In this document: piece after piece, positions 9,392-18,335 of the stretch
How the letters are laid out: every line of letters begins with the position of its first letter
How positions within the stretch are numbered: the stretch's first letter is position 1
DNA from: Planctomycetota bacterium
GTDB taxonomy: Bacteria > Planctomycetota > UBA11346
NCBI GenBank assembly: GCA_013816485.1
Contig: JACDEI010000045.1
Coordinates: 1 to 41,943 of the forward strand
Direction: 5' to 3'
DNA length: 41,943 nucleotides
The notes under the pieces: generated by a model
Database searches by the model: none
Seen by the model: only the letters and a program-made list of their open reading frames with translations
Told to the model about the DNA's origin: nothing
Program-made: the position numbers and the translations under genes

Positions 9392-10306
9392 TCAGGGGGC
9401 CAAATTTGCCGCAAGGTCGAGTGGCTCACGTTGGTGCAGCCAATCGATGGGAAAGGCTGCGACCTGCCCCCAACTCCCCAGCATGCCGCCGATGATCGCG
9501 CAGGTGGTGTCGCGATCACCTTCAGCGGTGACCGCCGACCACAGTGCTTCGACATAGTCACCTGGATGTCTGGCAACGAGCCAGAGACAGAGGGGAATGG
9601 TGTCCGAGCAGACGACGTTGTTGCCGTTACCCAGGGCGACTGCCGCGGTGCGGATGGTGTAAGTGACCGGCAGGTCACGCGCGCGCGCGATGTGATCCCT
9701 GGTCGCGCCAGCGGGAGTCAGATCAAGGATGGTACTGAAGAAGGCTGCGGCGTCGAAATTCGGCATCCGCCAGATGAGTGCGGTGGCAACTGCGACAGCG
9801 ATGGCGCCGGCAATCCCATCGGCATGCGCGTGCGTGACCTCCGCCGAAAGGTGAGCCTCATGGACGACCCGTTCGAGATCGTCGGCAAACCAAGCGCCAA
9901 GAACCCCGACGCGCATCGCGGATCCATTGCCCATCGATCCTTCACCGCCGTAGGCCGCCTTGGCGAGCATGCGCCACGGGATGCCATCATGGATTCCACG
10001 CAGCACACCACGCACCGTTCCACCGTAGCCCTTCCATGGGTCGCGGTCGTAGCGCTGGGCAAAGATGGCGGCGAGATCGTTCTGCTTTATTTGTCCGAAT
10101 CGGACCAGGCATTCGTAGAGACCAAGCGCCATCTCGGTGTCGTCGGTATAACGCCAGGGGGCCGGAGGCAGCGAACGTTGGGCGAGCAGATCAGCCGCCT
10201 CGCGAGCAAAAAAGCGTTCACCGAAGGCATCGCCGATCGACAACCCGTCGAGCGTGATGCGTGCGCGTTGGCGTCGGGCATCTGGATCATCGGACAGTTG
10301 GGTCAT
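9392..10306 (-). CDS. ADP-ribosylglycohydrolase family protein (second copy)
   Basis: A 304-aa protein of the ADP-ribosylglycohydrolase (ARH/DraG) family. The metal-binding motifs are visible: YTDDTEMALGLYE near residue 55 and GDRDTTCAIIGGMLG near residue 275. These proteins release ADP-ribose from modified targets or small molecules. It is the last gene of the NAD-salvage operon and starts 3 bp after the Nudix gene stop; ATG 10306 was chosen over 10333, which would overlap the Nudix gene more. It shares only the family motifs with the other copy at 12529-13548, so the pair is not a recent duplication. Confidence 0.85.
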   Translation of the reverse strand: MTQLSDDPDARRQRARITLDGLSIGDAFGERFFAREAADLLAQRSLPPAPWRYTDDTEMALGLYECLVRFGQIKQNDLAAIFAQRYDRDPWKGYGGTVRGVLRGIHDGIPWRMLAKAAYGGEGSMGNGSAMRVGVLGAWFADDLERVVHEAHLSAEVTHAHADGIAGAIAVAVATALIWRMPNFDAAAFFSTILDLTPAGATRDHIARARDLPVTYTIRTAAVALGNGNNVVCSDTIPLCLWLVARHPGDYVEALWSAVTAEGDRDTTCAIIGGMLGSWGQVAAFPIDWLHQREPLDLAANLAP

Positions 10307-10308
10307 GG

Positions 10309-10821
10309 TTAGACGCTCTGCCCCAACCACCACAGCCCGGCAAATACCTTGTGATCAATCAGGTAACCGGCCTTCGCGCGTTCGGCTAACCACGCGACAA
10401 TATGCGCACGTTTGATCGCATGGACGGTGATGCCTTCCCCAGGGACGCCGCCGCCAGCGCTGGTGCGGGTGAGGTTTCGCGCGTGCACCATGGTCACCAC
10501 CTCGCTCGTCAGCCCGGCTGACGAAGGACCGCGGTTGATGATGCGCAGATCCTTGGCCGTCCAGCCGGTTTCTTCATCCAGTTCGCGGTTGGCGGCGATC
10601 AGCAGGTCTTCGCCGGCGTCTTCGTCACCGACCAGACCGGCGGGTAGTTCGATGACGGAAGCGCCGACCGGGACGCGGTGCTGTTCGACGAGTAGGAGTT
10701 CTTCCGCCGGCGTGACAGCAATGATCGCCACCACTGCGCTGGCTTTATGGCGGCGGACAAATTCCCATTTGCCCTCCTTGACCAGTTCGAGGTGCCGTCC
10801 GGTGTGTAGGATCTCGGTCAT
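10309..10821 (-). CDS. Nudix hydrolase, ADP-ribose pyrophosphatase type
   Basis: A 170-aa Nudix protein. The Nudix box runs from GLVGDEDAGE to ANRELDEETGW (about residues 62-86) with the REL-EE-G core complete, and the upstream ELPAGL is typical of ADP-ribose pyrophosphatases, which cut ADP-ribose to AMP and ribose 5-phosphate. Its start overlaps the nadR-like stop by 4 bp (ATGA), showing translational coupling. Between two glycohydrolases that would release ADP-ribose and an NAD synthesis enzyme, it fits a recycling role. Confidence 0.9.
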   Translation of the reverse strand: MTEILHTGRHLELVKEGKWEFVRRHKASAVVAIIAVTPAEELLLVEQHRVPVGASVIELPAGLVGDEDAGEDLLIAANRELDEETGWTAKDLRIINRGPSSAGLTSEVVTMVHARNLTRTSAGGGVPGEGITVHAIKRAHIVAWLAERAKAGYLIDHKVFAGLWWLGQSV

Positions 10822-11873
10822 AGCTTGGCTCCAGTGAATTCAGCGGTGAGTCGTAATTGGGCGGCGATCGGCGGTGCATCCGTCAATGGTCCGAGCAGGC
10901 GGTCGATGGCGGCGATGGCGGTGCGGAAACGCGTGTCCCAATCGCCACGGATCTCGACGAACGGGCGGCCGTGGGTGATCAGCGCAGCGCGGCAACGCTC
11001 GCGAAACTCTTCGCGCCGGTGCGGCATGTCGCGTTGGCCATCGGCGACCCATGGCACGTCGATGTCGCACATTAGGTGGAGATCGTGGCGGCGGCTCCGT
11101 GCAAGATCGCGGATCCACTCGGCGCAGCCACCAAGGTAGACCTCGCTCCAGATGGTTGTGGTGATGGTGTCGGTGTCGGAGATCAGCACGCGATGAGCCT
11201 GCAGCGCGAGCGCGTCCTCACTCGCTGCTTGGGCCAGGGCGATGCGCGGGAAGTCGTCGGGCTCGCATTGTCCGTTCGCCGGATCCAGGTGGCCGCGCGC
11301 CCACTCCGGCACCCACACCGTGCGGTAGTGCGCGGCCAGACGTTCGGCGAGCATGGTTTTTCCCGTCGATTCCGGGCCGAACACCACCACGCGGCGACAA
11401 TACCAGGGCCGCACCACGTCGGGCAGGTGCGCCCAGTGAGTGTAGGGATCGGCGCGCATCGCCGTGGCGGAAATTGGCACGCCCTGACGGTTGCGGTCAG
11501 CCACCAGGTGTTTCGCGCCGATGCGCCGCGCCAGTTCCGGGCCATAGGTTTCGCTGGTGACCACCAGACCGATCGGATCGGGAACAGCACGGCGGATCAC
11601 CGGCATCCAAAGATCCCAGAAACGCGGGTGCTCTTCCGGTGCATCCGGCAAATCGTCGGGCACATGCACCACGTCGCAGTCCGGCAGCATCGCGCGCATC
11701 CAGGCGAAGCGGCACGCGCCTGGAATCGGCTGGCCAGGTTTGCTGCACACCAACACGCTCAAGCGTTTGCAGCAACGCCACGCGAACTCCGCCAGGTAAC
11801 GATGACCTTGCGTCGGCGGCATAAACTTGCCAAGGATCATCCCACGCTCGATCAGTGGCAGCGTGGTGCTCAT
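10818..11873 (-). CDS. nadR: NadR-like NMN adenylyltransferase / ribosylnicotinamide kinase
   Basis: A 351-aa bifunctional enzyme without the N-terminal DNA-binding domain of enterobacterial NadR. The first half has the nucleotidyltransferase signature GKFMPPTQGHRYL (residues 15-27) and ISATAMR; the second half has the kinase P-loop VVFGPESTGKT near residue 190. It would phosphorylate nicotinamide riboside and adenylate NMN to NAD. It overlaps pnuC by 4 bp, so substrate import and use are coupled. The long frame extends to 12527 but ATG 11873 starts the domain and creates the ATGA overlap. Confidence 0.9.
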   Translation of the reverse strand: MSTTLPLIERGMILGKFMPPTQGHRYLAEFAWRCCKRLSVLVCSKPGQPIPGACRFAWMRAMLPDCDVVHVPDDLPDAPEEHPRFWDLWMPVIRRAVPDPIGLVVTSETYGPELARRIGAKHLVADRNRQGVPISATAMRADPYTHWAHLPDVVRPWYCRRVVVFGPESTGKTMLAERLAAHYRTVWVPEWARGHLDPANGQCEPDDFPRIALAQAASEDALALQAHRVLISDTDTITTTIWSEVYLGGCAEWIRDLARSRRHDLHLMCDIDVPWVADGQRDMPHRREEFRERCRAALITHGRPFVEIRGDWDTRFRTAIAAIDRLLGPLTDAPPIAAQLRLTAEFTGAKL

Positions 11874-12532
11874 GGCGTCGCTCCACCGACCACTGCGGGT
11901 GCGGGTACAGCATTGGTCGCGCGCCACGTCTTTAGCCACGCCCGCAGGCCGAAGCAGCACAGGATCAGGAAGACGCCGTACAGGCCCGCGGTCAGGTAGA
12001 GGCCTTTGTAGGCGAACAGTGGGATGGAGATCAGGTCGACGACCATCCACACCAGCCAGTTCTCCAGCTTCTTGTGCGAGATCATCCACTGCGCGACCAG
12101 GCTGAGCACGGTCGGGATGGTATCCCACCACGGCACCGTCGAGGTCGTCCAATGCGTAAGGATCAGCCCGAGCGGAACGATGCCGATAAGGGCGAGGCCA
12201 CCGAGGACGAACCACAGACGCGGCGAGGTCCGCGTGATCGTCACGCCCTGATGTTGCTCGCCACCACGCAGCCACTGCCACCAGCCGTAGATTTGCAGCG
12301 CAACGAACACGACTTGAAGTCCGGTTTCGGCGAACAGTCCCCATTGCCAAAACAGCACGATGAACAACGCCACATTGATCAGTCCCGCCGGCCACGCCCA
12401 CACGCTCTCGCGCACGTAGCAGATCACCGACCACAGTCCGAAGATCGTGGCGAGGATTTCCAGCGGACAGATCTTGAACCAAGGCAGTGAGGCCCACGGC
12501 TGCAACTCGATGAGGAACCAAGTCCAACTCAT
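11870..12532 (-). CDS. pnuC: PnuC-type nicotinamide riboside transporter
   Basis: A 220-aa membrane protein with about seven hydrophobic segments. Family signs are ATIFGLWSVICYVRESVWAW, ALQIYGWWQWLRGG and the repeated W/Q/N-lined helices (WLVWMVVDLISIPLFAYKG). PnuC moves nicotinamide riboside by facilitated diffusion, driven by phosphorylation by the kinase half of NadR, whose gene follows with a 4-bp overlap. Its start also overlaps the upstream glycohydrolase stop by 4 bp. Confidence 0.92.
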   Translation of the reverse strand: MSWTWFLIELQPWASLPWFKICPLEILATIFGLWSVICYVRESVWAWPAGLINVALFIVLFWQWGLFAETGLQVVFVALQIYGWWQWLRGGEQHQGVTITRTSPRLWFVLGGLALIGIVPLGLILTHWTTSTVPWWDTIPTVLSLVAQWMISHKKLENWLVWMVVDLISIPLFAYKGLYLTAGLYGVFLILCCFGLRAWLKTWRATNAVPAPAVVGGATP

Positions 12533-13548
12533 GAAAATGCCCGACGAAAGATGTGCGCGAGGATGATGAGGAAGAACATCAGGTTGCGTACCGGCAGCAG
12601 CGGCCAGCACCAACGTTGTGGTGGTGCTCCACCCAATGCTGCCCCGGCGGCGCGTAGCGCCTTCACCGACACTGGCCAATCGGCGATGCGCGTGACCCAT
12701 TCCTTGGGGAAAATGGATTCACCATCATCCAACCCGTACCAAGCGCCAGCGATTGCGCCGCTGGTGTCGGTGTCGCCCCCCGCGCGCCGGATGGCGGCTA
12801 GACCAATATGAGGATCATGACGATGGCGCAGCCAGCATCCGAGTGCGAAGGGCACGCTGTGCAGGCTCCAGCCGCTGACGTGTTGCGGGCAACCAAGCGC
12901 GAGTGCCAGAGCATCGGTATCCTCACCGCGCTCGAACCATTCGTGCACCAACGCCAGCACTCGACTCCACTCCGGATCTGAATGGGTGAGCAGTGGCCAC
13001 AGTTGTTCAGGTTGTTGATCGCTTTCACGTACGATCCAGGCCGCGGTTTCCGCGACCGCCAAGGCCGCGGCATGTGCGTGCGGATGACGATGGGTGAGGT
13101 GGCATGACGCATCGCCGAACGCGCGTCGGGCAACGTGATCGTGGGCATGTACCGCTCCGATGATGGCGGCGCGCATGCTTGGACCGTTGCCACCCGATGA
13201 CGCGCCGGACCGCGATGGCGACCACCCCATCAACAGCCGGATGATCGCTTGTCCGGTGGCCTTGCCGCATCCAGCCGGGACACACAGCAGCCACCAGCGC
13301 AACCGCCACGCCAAACGACGGACGAAACGCTGGGGATCAGTCCGATGTACCGCCAAGCAGCGTGCGGTCAGGAAATGGTGATCCGTATCGTCGCTGACCA
13401 TGCCGCGTCCGAGGACCAAGCTCTGTTGCAGCGTGTCGCCGAAGCGACGCGCGATGCGCCGACGCGACAGTCCTTCCGCGGGCAACAGCAGGCTGTCGCC
13501 AACGGCGGTACCGATCAGACAGCCGATGTAGCGATCCGTGAGACCCAT
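12529..13548 (-). CDS. ADP-ribosylglycohydrolase family protein (first copy)
   Basis: A 339-aa ARH/DraG-type protein. It opens with the typical YIGCLIGTAVGDSLLLP, has the metal-site motif SDDTDHHFLTAR near residue 52 and the C-terminal GGDTDTSGAIAGAWYG near residue 270. It lies between pncA and pnuC, 3 bp after the pncA stop, and overlaps pnuC by 4 bp. The C-terminus carries a hydrophobic tail (LMFFLIILAHIF) that may anchor it to a membrane. The target (protein, nucleic acid or free metabolite) is unknown. Confidence 0.88.
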   Translation of the reverse strand: MGLTDRYIGCLIGTAVGDSLLLPAEGLSRRRIARRFGDTLQQSLVLGRGMVSDDTDHHFLTARCLAVHRTDPQRFVRRLAWRLRWWLLCVPAGCGKATGQAIIRLLMGWSPSRSGASSGGNGPSMRAAIIGAVHAHDHVARRAFGDASCHLTHRHPHAHAAALAVAETAAWIVRESDQQPEQLWPLLTHSDPEWSRVLALVHEWFERGEDTDALALALGCPQHVSGWSLHSVPFALGCWLRHRHDPHIGLAAIRRAGGDTDTSGAIAGAWYGLDDGESIFPKEWVTRIADWPVSVKALRAAGAALGGAPPQRWCWPLLPVRNLMFFLIILAHIFRRAFS

Positions 13549-13551
13549 TGG

Positions 13552-14160
13552 TCAGGCTTTGCCGTTGATGATCTGCACACCAGCCGCCTGCATCGCAGCC
13601 AAGGCATCCGGAATGTGATTTGCCTGCATGCCCACGCCACGACATCCATCGAGCATCAGCCGGGTCGTGAACCCAAGTCCGGCCGCATCGATCGCCGTCG
13701 CCTTGACGCAGTAGTCGGTGGCAAGCCCGCAGATCAGCACTTCGGTCACACCCATGGCCTTCAGCCAATCGCCAAGCCCGGTGGCCTTGCGCTTGCCATT
13801 GTCGAAGAAGCCCGAATAGCTGTCGATGGTGGCATCGGTGCCTTTGGGAAATACGCGCGTGATGCGTTTGGTGTCGAGTCCAGGATGGAACTGTGCTCCA
13901 CCGGTCCATTGAACGCAGTGGTCGGGCCACATGACCTGTGGCAGTCCGCCGAGATCCCCGAGATCGAACAGCTTCCGTCCAGGATTATTGCTGGCGAAGC
14001 TGCCGTGGTTCGCGGGATGCCAGTCCTGCGTGGCGACGACCAGATCGACGGTGCTCATCAGACGATTGGCGACAGCGACGACCGCATCGCCATCAGCGAC
14101 CGCAAGTGCGCCACCTGGGCAGAAGTCGTTTTGGATGTCGACGAGGATGAGGGCTTTCAT
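13552..14160 (-). CDS. pncA: Nicotinamidase
   Basis: A 202-aa isochorismatase-fold enzyme. It starts MKALILVDIQNDFCPGGAL with the catalytic Asp at position 8, has the metal site DWHPANHGSF near residue 67 and the nucleophile region CGLATDYCVKATA near residue 146. It deamidates nicotinamide to nicotinate, the substrate of the pncB product at 18332-19792. It is the first gene of the compact run down to 9392. The region upstream holds the four-helix-bundle element rather than a clear promoter, so it may be transcribed from nrtR. Confidence 0.92.
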   Translation of the reverse strand: MKALILVDIQNDFCPGGALAVADGDAVVAVANRLMSTVDLVVATQDWHPANHGSFASNNPGRKLFDLGDLGGLPQVMWPDHCVQWTGGAQFHPGLDTKRITRVFPKGTDATIDSYSGFFDNGKRKATGLGDWLKAMGVTEVLICGLATDYCVKATAIDAAGLGFTTRLMLDGCRGVGMQANHIPDALAAMQAAGVQIINGKA

Positions 14161-14172
14161 GGGATTGCCTCC

Positions 14173-14202
14173 GGCTACAGGTGACAGGGTACAGGCTACA
14201 GG
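14173..14202. repeat. CTACAGGTCAG flank, left of four-helix-bundle gene
   Basis: Short repeats GGCTACAGGT, GGTACAGG and GGCTACAGGTCAG directly after the four-helix-bundle stop codon. They are the inverted counterpart of CTGACCTGTGGTCC at 14585. Confidence 0.7.
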
Positions 14203-14571
14203 TCAGGCATTCTGGGCGGCGGTTCGCAGAGCGTTGATGAGCGCATTGAGTGTTCGGCAGGTTTCACCGGCGAGTGTCCCCACCGCTTGCGCAACATCGG
14301 GTTCAAGGAACCCCAGACGTCGGGCAAGGGTAAGTTGGTACTCTACTTCTTGCGCTGATCCGAATGCGATCTCCAGAAATCGGAGATAATCCGGTTCGGT
14401 GCGCCGAGCACAGCCCTCGACGATATTCGACGGCACAGCCACCGCCGCTCGGCGCAACTGGCTGGTCAATCCGAATTGCTCTTCGCGTGGGAAGGCCTTG
14501 GTGCAGCGGTAGACTTCCAGAACGAGCGTATCCGCCAATTCAAACGCTTTGAGCTTCCGGTGATCACGCAT
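14203..14571 (-). CDS. Four helix bundle protein (S23 / rRNA intervening-sequence family)
   Basis: A 122-aa helical protein with the family signature: [18 protein letters not shown] at the start, [21 protein letters not shown] in the middle and the [18 protein letters not shown] helix. Members are encoded in 23S rRNA intervening sequences and in many isolated loci; the function is unclear. Here it sits between nrtR and pncA and is flanked by inverted CTACAGGTCAG / CTGACCTGTGG motifs, suggesting arrival as a mobile unit. A gene-less copy of the same flanks lies at 16275-16361. Confidence 0.88.
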   Translation of the reverse strand: MRDHRKLKAFELADTLVLEVYRCTKAFPREEQFGLTSQLRRAAVAVPSNIVEGCARRTEPDYLRFLEIAFGSAQEVEYQLTLARRLGFLEPDVAQAVGTLAGETCRTLNALINALRTAAQNA

Positions 14572-14584
14572 GGTGTGCCTTTCT

Positions 14585-14646
14585 CTGACCTGTGGTCCGT
14601 AGCCTGTGGTCCGTAGCCTGTGGTCCGTAGCCTGTGGTCCGTAGCC
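14585..14646. repeat. CTGTGGTCCGTAGC tandem repeat, right flank of four-helix-bundle gene
   Basis: CTGACCTGTGGTCCGTAGCC followed by about four tandem copies of a 14-bp unit (TGTGGTCCGTAGCC), just upstream of the four-helix-bundle start. Read with 14173-14202 it forms the second end of an inverted-repeat-bounded unit. Confidence 0.75.
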
Positions 14647-15336
14647 TTAGAGCTCGAAATTAAATCCATCTTTCACCAGCTGTCGGTATTTGCGTTCATC
14701 GAAGCGGTACAGTCGCGCCGCGCGATGCGCCACATCCTGTTCGACCTCGTCGAGTTCATGCAGGATGTCGAGCGACAGGACCTTCTTGCGGAAGTTGCGC
14801 TTATCGAGGGTGCGTTCGAGGATGATCTCGTACATCCGTTGGAGTTGCGTCAGTGAGAACTTCGGTGGCAGCAGTTCGAATCCGATCGGCTGGTAACGCA
14901 CCTTGCCCTGCAGGCGTTTGAGCGCGGCCTCAACGATGTCGTCGTGGTCGAAACAGAGCTTGGGCAGGTCATCGACGGCGAACCACGCGGCTTCACGTGC
15001 ATCGGTGGCGGCCTGGACTTTGTGATCAAGCAGTTTGACCAACGCATAGTACGCCACCGTGACAACGCGCTCGCGCGGATCGCGGCCAGGGTTGCCGAAG
15101 GTGTAGAGCTGCTCCAGGAAGACCTTGGTCAGGCCGGTTTCTTCCTGGAGCTCACGCAGCGCGCTTTCCTCTAGGGTCTCGTCCATCTTGACGAAACCAC
15201 CGGGCAGGGCCCAGCGCCCGGCGAACGGTTCGATGTCGCGCTGAATCAGCAGGACTTTGAGGTCCTGGTCATCCAGGCCGAAGACCACGCAGTCGACGGT
15301 GACAGCGGGACGGGCGTATTGATAGGTGAAGGCCAT
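14647..15336 (-). CDS. nrtR: NrtR, Nudix-related repressor of NAD metabolism
   Basis: A 229-aa regulator with an N-terminal Nudix-like domain ([26 protein letters not shown], residues about 45-70, shown here by its LRELQEETG core) and a C-terminal winged-helix region ([26 protein letters not shown] is in the DNA-binding part; NFRKK is typical). NrtR proteins repress NAD salvage genes and respond to ADP-ribose or NAD. Two GTGT-N7-ACAC boxes lie directly upstream (15341-15355 and 15361-15379), and a box of the same sequence precedes pncB. It probably represses itself, the pncA-nadR operon and pncB-nadE. Confidence 0.92.
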   Translation of the reverse strand: MAFTYQYARPAVTVDCVVFGLDDQDLKVLLIQRDIEPFAGRWALPGGFVKMDETLEESALRELQEETGLTKVFLEQLYTFGNPGRDPRERVVTVAYYALVKLLDHKVQAATDAREAAWFAVDDLPKLCFDHDDIVEAALKRLQGKVRYQPIGFELLPPKFSLTQLQRMYEIILERTLDKRNFRKKVLSLDILHELDEVEQDVAHRAARLYRFDERKYRQLVKDGFNFEL

Positions 15337-15340
15337 GATC

Positions 15341-15355
15341 GTGTCTCTCGTACAC
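15341..15355 (-). promoter_or_regulatory. Second NrtR-like half-site pair
   Basis: GTGTCTCTCGTACAC keeps the GTGT-N7-ACAC spacing of the stronger boxes but lacks the outer TA/CA. It lies in the nrtR leader, on the same DNA face as the box at 15361. Confidence 0.45.
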
Positions 15356-15360
15356 GAACA

Positions 15361-15379
15361 TGGTGTCTGTAATACACTA
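15361..15379 (-). promoter_or_regulatory. NrtR box upstream of nrtR
   Basis: On the minus strand TAGTGTATTACAGACACCA, an inverted repeat of GTGT-N7-ACAC form. It lies between a perfect -35 (TTGACA, 15380-15385) and a weak -10 (CATGTT), so binding would block RNA polymerase. A second GTGT-N7-ACAC at 15341-15355 is centred 22 bp away, two helical turns. Confidence 0.75.
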
Positions 15380-15563
15380 TGTCAAGGCGAGCGGTGCCGG
15401 CTGACCTGTGCGACGAAACTAACCGGCGGTTGGATGACGTTCTTCTGTGGTTCGGCGGTGTCTGTGACGTGAGTGGTCGCCGACAGACCCGTACTATGGG
15501 AGAGCTGTAAGCTATGGAAAGTAAGGCGGATACAGAATTTCCTCAGACCTTGCGCCTAGGTGC

Positions 15564-15575
15564 GCATACGTATGC
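15564..15575. promoter_or_regulatory. Palindromic operator before vapB
   Basis: Perfect 12-bp palindrome GCATACGTATGC ending 7 nt before the antitoxin start. VapB antitoxins usually bind such palindromes with VapC for autoregulation. A possible -35 (TTGCGC at 15550) precedes it. Confidence 0.5.
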
Positions 15576-15582
15576 TAGACAT

Positions 15583-15837
15583 ATGCGGACCACTCTCATC
15601 CTCGATGACGACCTCGCCAGGAAGGCCAAACTCTTGGCTGCCGAGGATCATCGCACGTTGAGTGACGTCGTGAATCAGGCCCTGCGGGAGTTGGTGATGC
15701 CGCATCGGCGCGCACAAGAAGCGCCGCCGCCCTATCGAGCGGTGACGTTCGGCGACCCAGCTAATCCGGTGGCGATGGAACCGGAGGACTTGGCCAAACT
15801 CGCAAACCACGATGATCGCACCCGGTTGGGGTACTGA
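15583..15837 (+). CDS. vapB: VapB-type antitoxin
   Basis: An 84-aa protein with an N-terminal ribbon-helix-helix: MRTTLILDDDLARKAKLLAA then HRTLSDVVNQALRELV, the strand and two helices that bind DNA. The C-terminal proline-rich tail would wrap the toxin. ATG 15583 starts the DNA-binding strand; the frame opening at 15514 would add an unrelated 23-residue leader. The PIN-domain toxin follows within 3 bp. Confidence 0.85.
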   Translation: MRTTLILDDDLARKAKLLAAEDHRTLSDVVNQALRELVMPHRRAQEAPPPYRAVTFGDPANPVAMEPEDLAKLANHDDRTRLGY

Positions 15838-15839
15838 GC

Positions 15840-16274
15840 GTGTTGATGCCCGATGTGAATGTGCTGATCTACGCGCACCGCGCTGACGCACCATTCCACG
15901 CACCGTATTATCAGTGGTGGAATGCCGTGGTGAACGATGCGCGGCCCTTCGCCATCAGCATGCAGGTGGCTGTCGGGTTCGTCCGCATCGTCACGCAGCC
16001 AAAGTTTCCTGGTGGGCCGACGCCGTTGGTTGGTGCGCTTGCCTTCATGGATGACATCCTTGCGCGACCGAATTGTCGCGTCGTGGTGCAGGAAGCCGAC
16101 CACTGGCAGCGCACCAGCCGCTTGTGTCGTGAAGCCAAGGCGGTGGGCAAACTGGTCGCCGATGCCCAACATGCGGCCATCGCCATTGCCACGGGCTGCA
16201 CCTGGGTGACGCGGGATGCCGACTTCATCCGCTTCGAGCCGTTCGGTTTGGATTGTCAGCACTTGGTGCTGTGA
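15840..16274 (+). CDS. vapC: VapC-type PIN-domain ribonuclease toxin
   Basis: A 144-aa PIN protein. Visible acidic/active-site segments are PDVNVLIYAHR at the N-terminus and DAQHAAIAIATGCTWVTRDADF near residues 110-131 (core ATG-x-TWVTRDADF). VapC toxins cleave tRNA or rRNA. GTG 15840 is the first start in frame, but ATG 15846 is equally possible. Its stop codon touches the gene-less copy of the CTACAGGTCAG element. As a likely tRNA/rRNA-cutting nuclease it sits 4-9 kb from an RNA-repair locus, though nothing links them directly. Confidence 0.85.
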   Translation: MLMPDVNVLIYAHRADAPFHAPYYQWWNAVVNDARPFAISMQVAVGFVRIVTQPKFPGGPTPLVGALAFMDDILARPNCRVVVQEADHWQRTSRLCREAKAVGKLVADAQHAAIAIATGCTWVTRDADFIRFEPFGLDCQHLVL

Positions 16275-16361
16275 GTCAGGCTACCGACCACCGGCTACAG
16301 GTCAGACAAACATCGGAGATCAGGTCCGACCTGTGGCCCGTAGCCTGAAGTCCGTAGCCTA
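16275..16361. repeat. Gene-less CTACAGGTCAG / GACCTGTGGCCC element
   Basis: GGCTACAGGTCAGA and GACCTGTGGCCCGTAGCC face each other across about 20 bp, with an outer GTCAGGCTAC and GTCCGTAGCC. These are the same ends that bound the four-helix-bundle gene 2 kb away, here without a gene. The element also supplies the nadE stop codon. Confidence 0.65.
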
Positions 16362-18335
16362 GCCACCCATCTCGCCAAGCTCGCGCCGGAATCCCCCTGA
16401 TAAGATCGGAAAGCGGCACCAGGTCTTGGGATCGAGGTTCTCGTCATCCAAGTGGAACGCCGGCGCGAAACGTTCGCGTTTCCATTGGTTGCGGCACCAC
16501 AGCGAGAAGAAGCGCTCGACCCAGCTGTGCAGCTTAGCCGGTGGATGCTGCGGGAACTCCACGATCAAGCGTGGCAGGATGTCCTTGGGCGGCAGCTTGT
16601 CGCGGATGGCGAGGCGTTCGATGCGGTCGAGCAGCGGGAACGGCATGAGGTCGCCTTCGCTCTGCTGGGAGGCGCTGGTCGGGCGCAGTTCCGGAGTCGA
16701 CTTCTGTTTTGTAACGCACGCGAGTTGTGGCAACGGGCCGTGGCCGAGGGGGCCGCTGCTTTCCAGCCATTCCAGCCACTCGCGTAGGAACGCCTTGTCG
16801 ATGCCGGCAATCGGGCTGAGGCCGCCGCAGGTATCGCCGTCCATGGTGGTGTAGCCGACCGCGGCCTCGCTGCGGTTGCTGGTCGCCAGCAGCAGCTTGT
16901 CCTCCAGGTTGGCGATCAGCCACACGCCTGGGGCACGAGCGCGCGCCTGGATGTTCTGCAACGCGAGGTCGTCCTGCTCCCAGGTCGGCATGCGCCCGAG
17001 CGCGGTGCCGACCGCCTTCGTGTAACCTTCAACGAAGGCATCCATCTCGATCGACAGATGTTTCGCTCCGACCATCGCTGCGATCGTCGCTGCCGCATCG
17101 CGCGTGGTCTGGCTGCTGTTGACCGTACCCTGGTAGAGCGTGGTCAGCAGCACGCGCGTAGCGCTGTCGGCGTCGTTGACGTTCTTCAATGCCGGGATGT
17201 AGCCGAGACGTTCGCGTAAGCCGGTGATACCGAGTTCCGCCACGACGCGACGTACCATCAGTCCGATCAGGCTGACCACCGCCGCCGAATCGCAGCCGCC
17301 GCTCAAGCTGACGACGAAACCGCGGCTGCGGCTTTTGCGCAGGTAGTCGAACAGCGCGAGGGTCTGGGCGCGGGTGAATTCCTCGGCCTTGAGCGTGGGG
17401 TTGGTTTCCCAGGTCGCGTGCGTAACTGGTCTCACAACCGCAACCGGAACCGTGGCCCACGAATGCGCCGCCCGCACCAGCCCCGCATGTTCGCTGAGCG
17501 CCGGATGAAAGCTGGTGATGCGTGCATGCGCCGAGCGTGCCGCCGCCACATCGATGGTGGCGGTAGTGACCTCCCATTCGGCGAAGCCGAGGCGTGAGCC
17601 ATGCGCCACCAGCTTGCCGCCAGCGGCGATCAACGCGCCGCCATCATAAATCGCTCGGCCCGCTTCGTTGCCGAGTAGGTTGGCATAGACGTAGGCGCAG
17701 CCGAACGCACGGCTGCCCTCGACCACGAAACGATGGCGCACGGCGAGTTTGCCGAAGGCGAAGTGGCTAGCCGAGGGATTAAGGATGAGGTCGGCGCCGT
17801 GCGCGGCGAGCCGTACTCCTGGACGTTCGGCGACCCAGGCGTCCTCGCAGATCTCGAAACCGAAACGCACGCCGCCCACGTCGAACAGCAGGTCGCCAAG
17901 GGGGACCTCCACATCGCCGATGCGCGTCGTGGCCACCACGCCGTCACGCCACGGCTTGAACCAGCGCGGTTCGTAGTGGATGCCGTCGCCGGCCAGGTTG
18001 CGCTTGGCCACCACGCCGATGACGTGGCGATCAACGATCACCGCCACGCAATTGAACAAGGCGCGCTGATGGAAACGCGGCAAGCCGACCGCGACCACCA
18101 GCCCGGCAGTTTCCGGCAACAGCTCGCACAGCACCCGCTCGGCCTGCACGACGAGGTCTGGACCGCTGAAGGCGTCTTCGCAGCCGTAGCCGGTGATGCA
18201 CAGTTCCGGCAGGCAGATGAGGCCAGCGCCCGCGGCACGCGCGTCCTTCAATGCGGAGACGATGCGCTGCTGATTGCCGTCCCAGTCGAGCGGCGTCTGG
18301 TTCAGAACCACAGCAGCGACACGCAGCAAAGTCAT
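16359..18335 (-). CDS. nadE: Glutamine-dependent NAD+ synthetase
   Basis: A 658-aa two-domain enzyme. The N-terminal nitrilase-like glutaminase has the Glu-Lys-Cys triad (E44 in [11 protein letters not shown]111 in [12 protein letters not shown]163 in FEICEDAW). The C-terminal synthetase has the ATP pyrophosphatase loop [15 protein letters not shown] and [20 protein letters not shown]. It converts nicotinate adenine dinucleotide to NAD. It overlaps pncB by 4 bp and is downstream of the NrtR-controlled promoter. The final codons run into the CTACAGGTCAG repeat, so the native C-terminus may have been altered slightly. Confidence 0.95.
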   Translation of the reverse strand: MTLLRVAAVVLNQTPLDWDGNQQRIVSALKDARAAGAGLICLPELCITGYGCEDAFSGPDLVVQAERVLCELLPETAGLVVAVGLPRFHQRALFNCVAVIVDRHVIGVVAKRNLAGDGIHYEPRWFKPWRDGVVATTRIGDVEVPLGDLLFDVGGVRFGFEICEDAWVAERPGVRLAAHGADLILNPSASHFAFGKLAVRHRFVVEGSRAFGCAYVYANLLGNEAGRAIYDGGALIAAGGKLVAHGSRLGFAEWEVTTATIDVAAARSAHARITSFHPALSEHAGLVRAAHSWATVPVAVVRPVTHATWETNPTLKAEEFTRAQTLALFDYLRKSRSRGFVVSLSGGCDSAAVVSLIGLMVRRVVAELGITGLRERLGYIPALKNVNDADSATRVLLTTLYQGTVNSSQTTRDAAATIAAMVGAKHLSIEMDAFVEGYTKAVGTALGRMPTWEQDDLALQNIQARARAPGVWLIANLEDKLLLATSNRSEAAVGYTTMDGDTCGGLSPIAGIDKAFLREWLEWLESSGPLGHGPLPQLACVTKQKSTPELRPTSASQQSEGDLMPFPLLDRIERLAIRDKLPPKDILPRLIVEFPQHPPAKLHSWVERFFSLWCRNQWKRERFAPAFHLDDENLDPKTWCRFPILSGGFRRELGEMGG

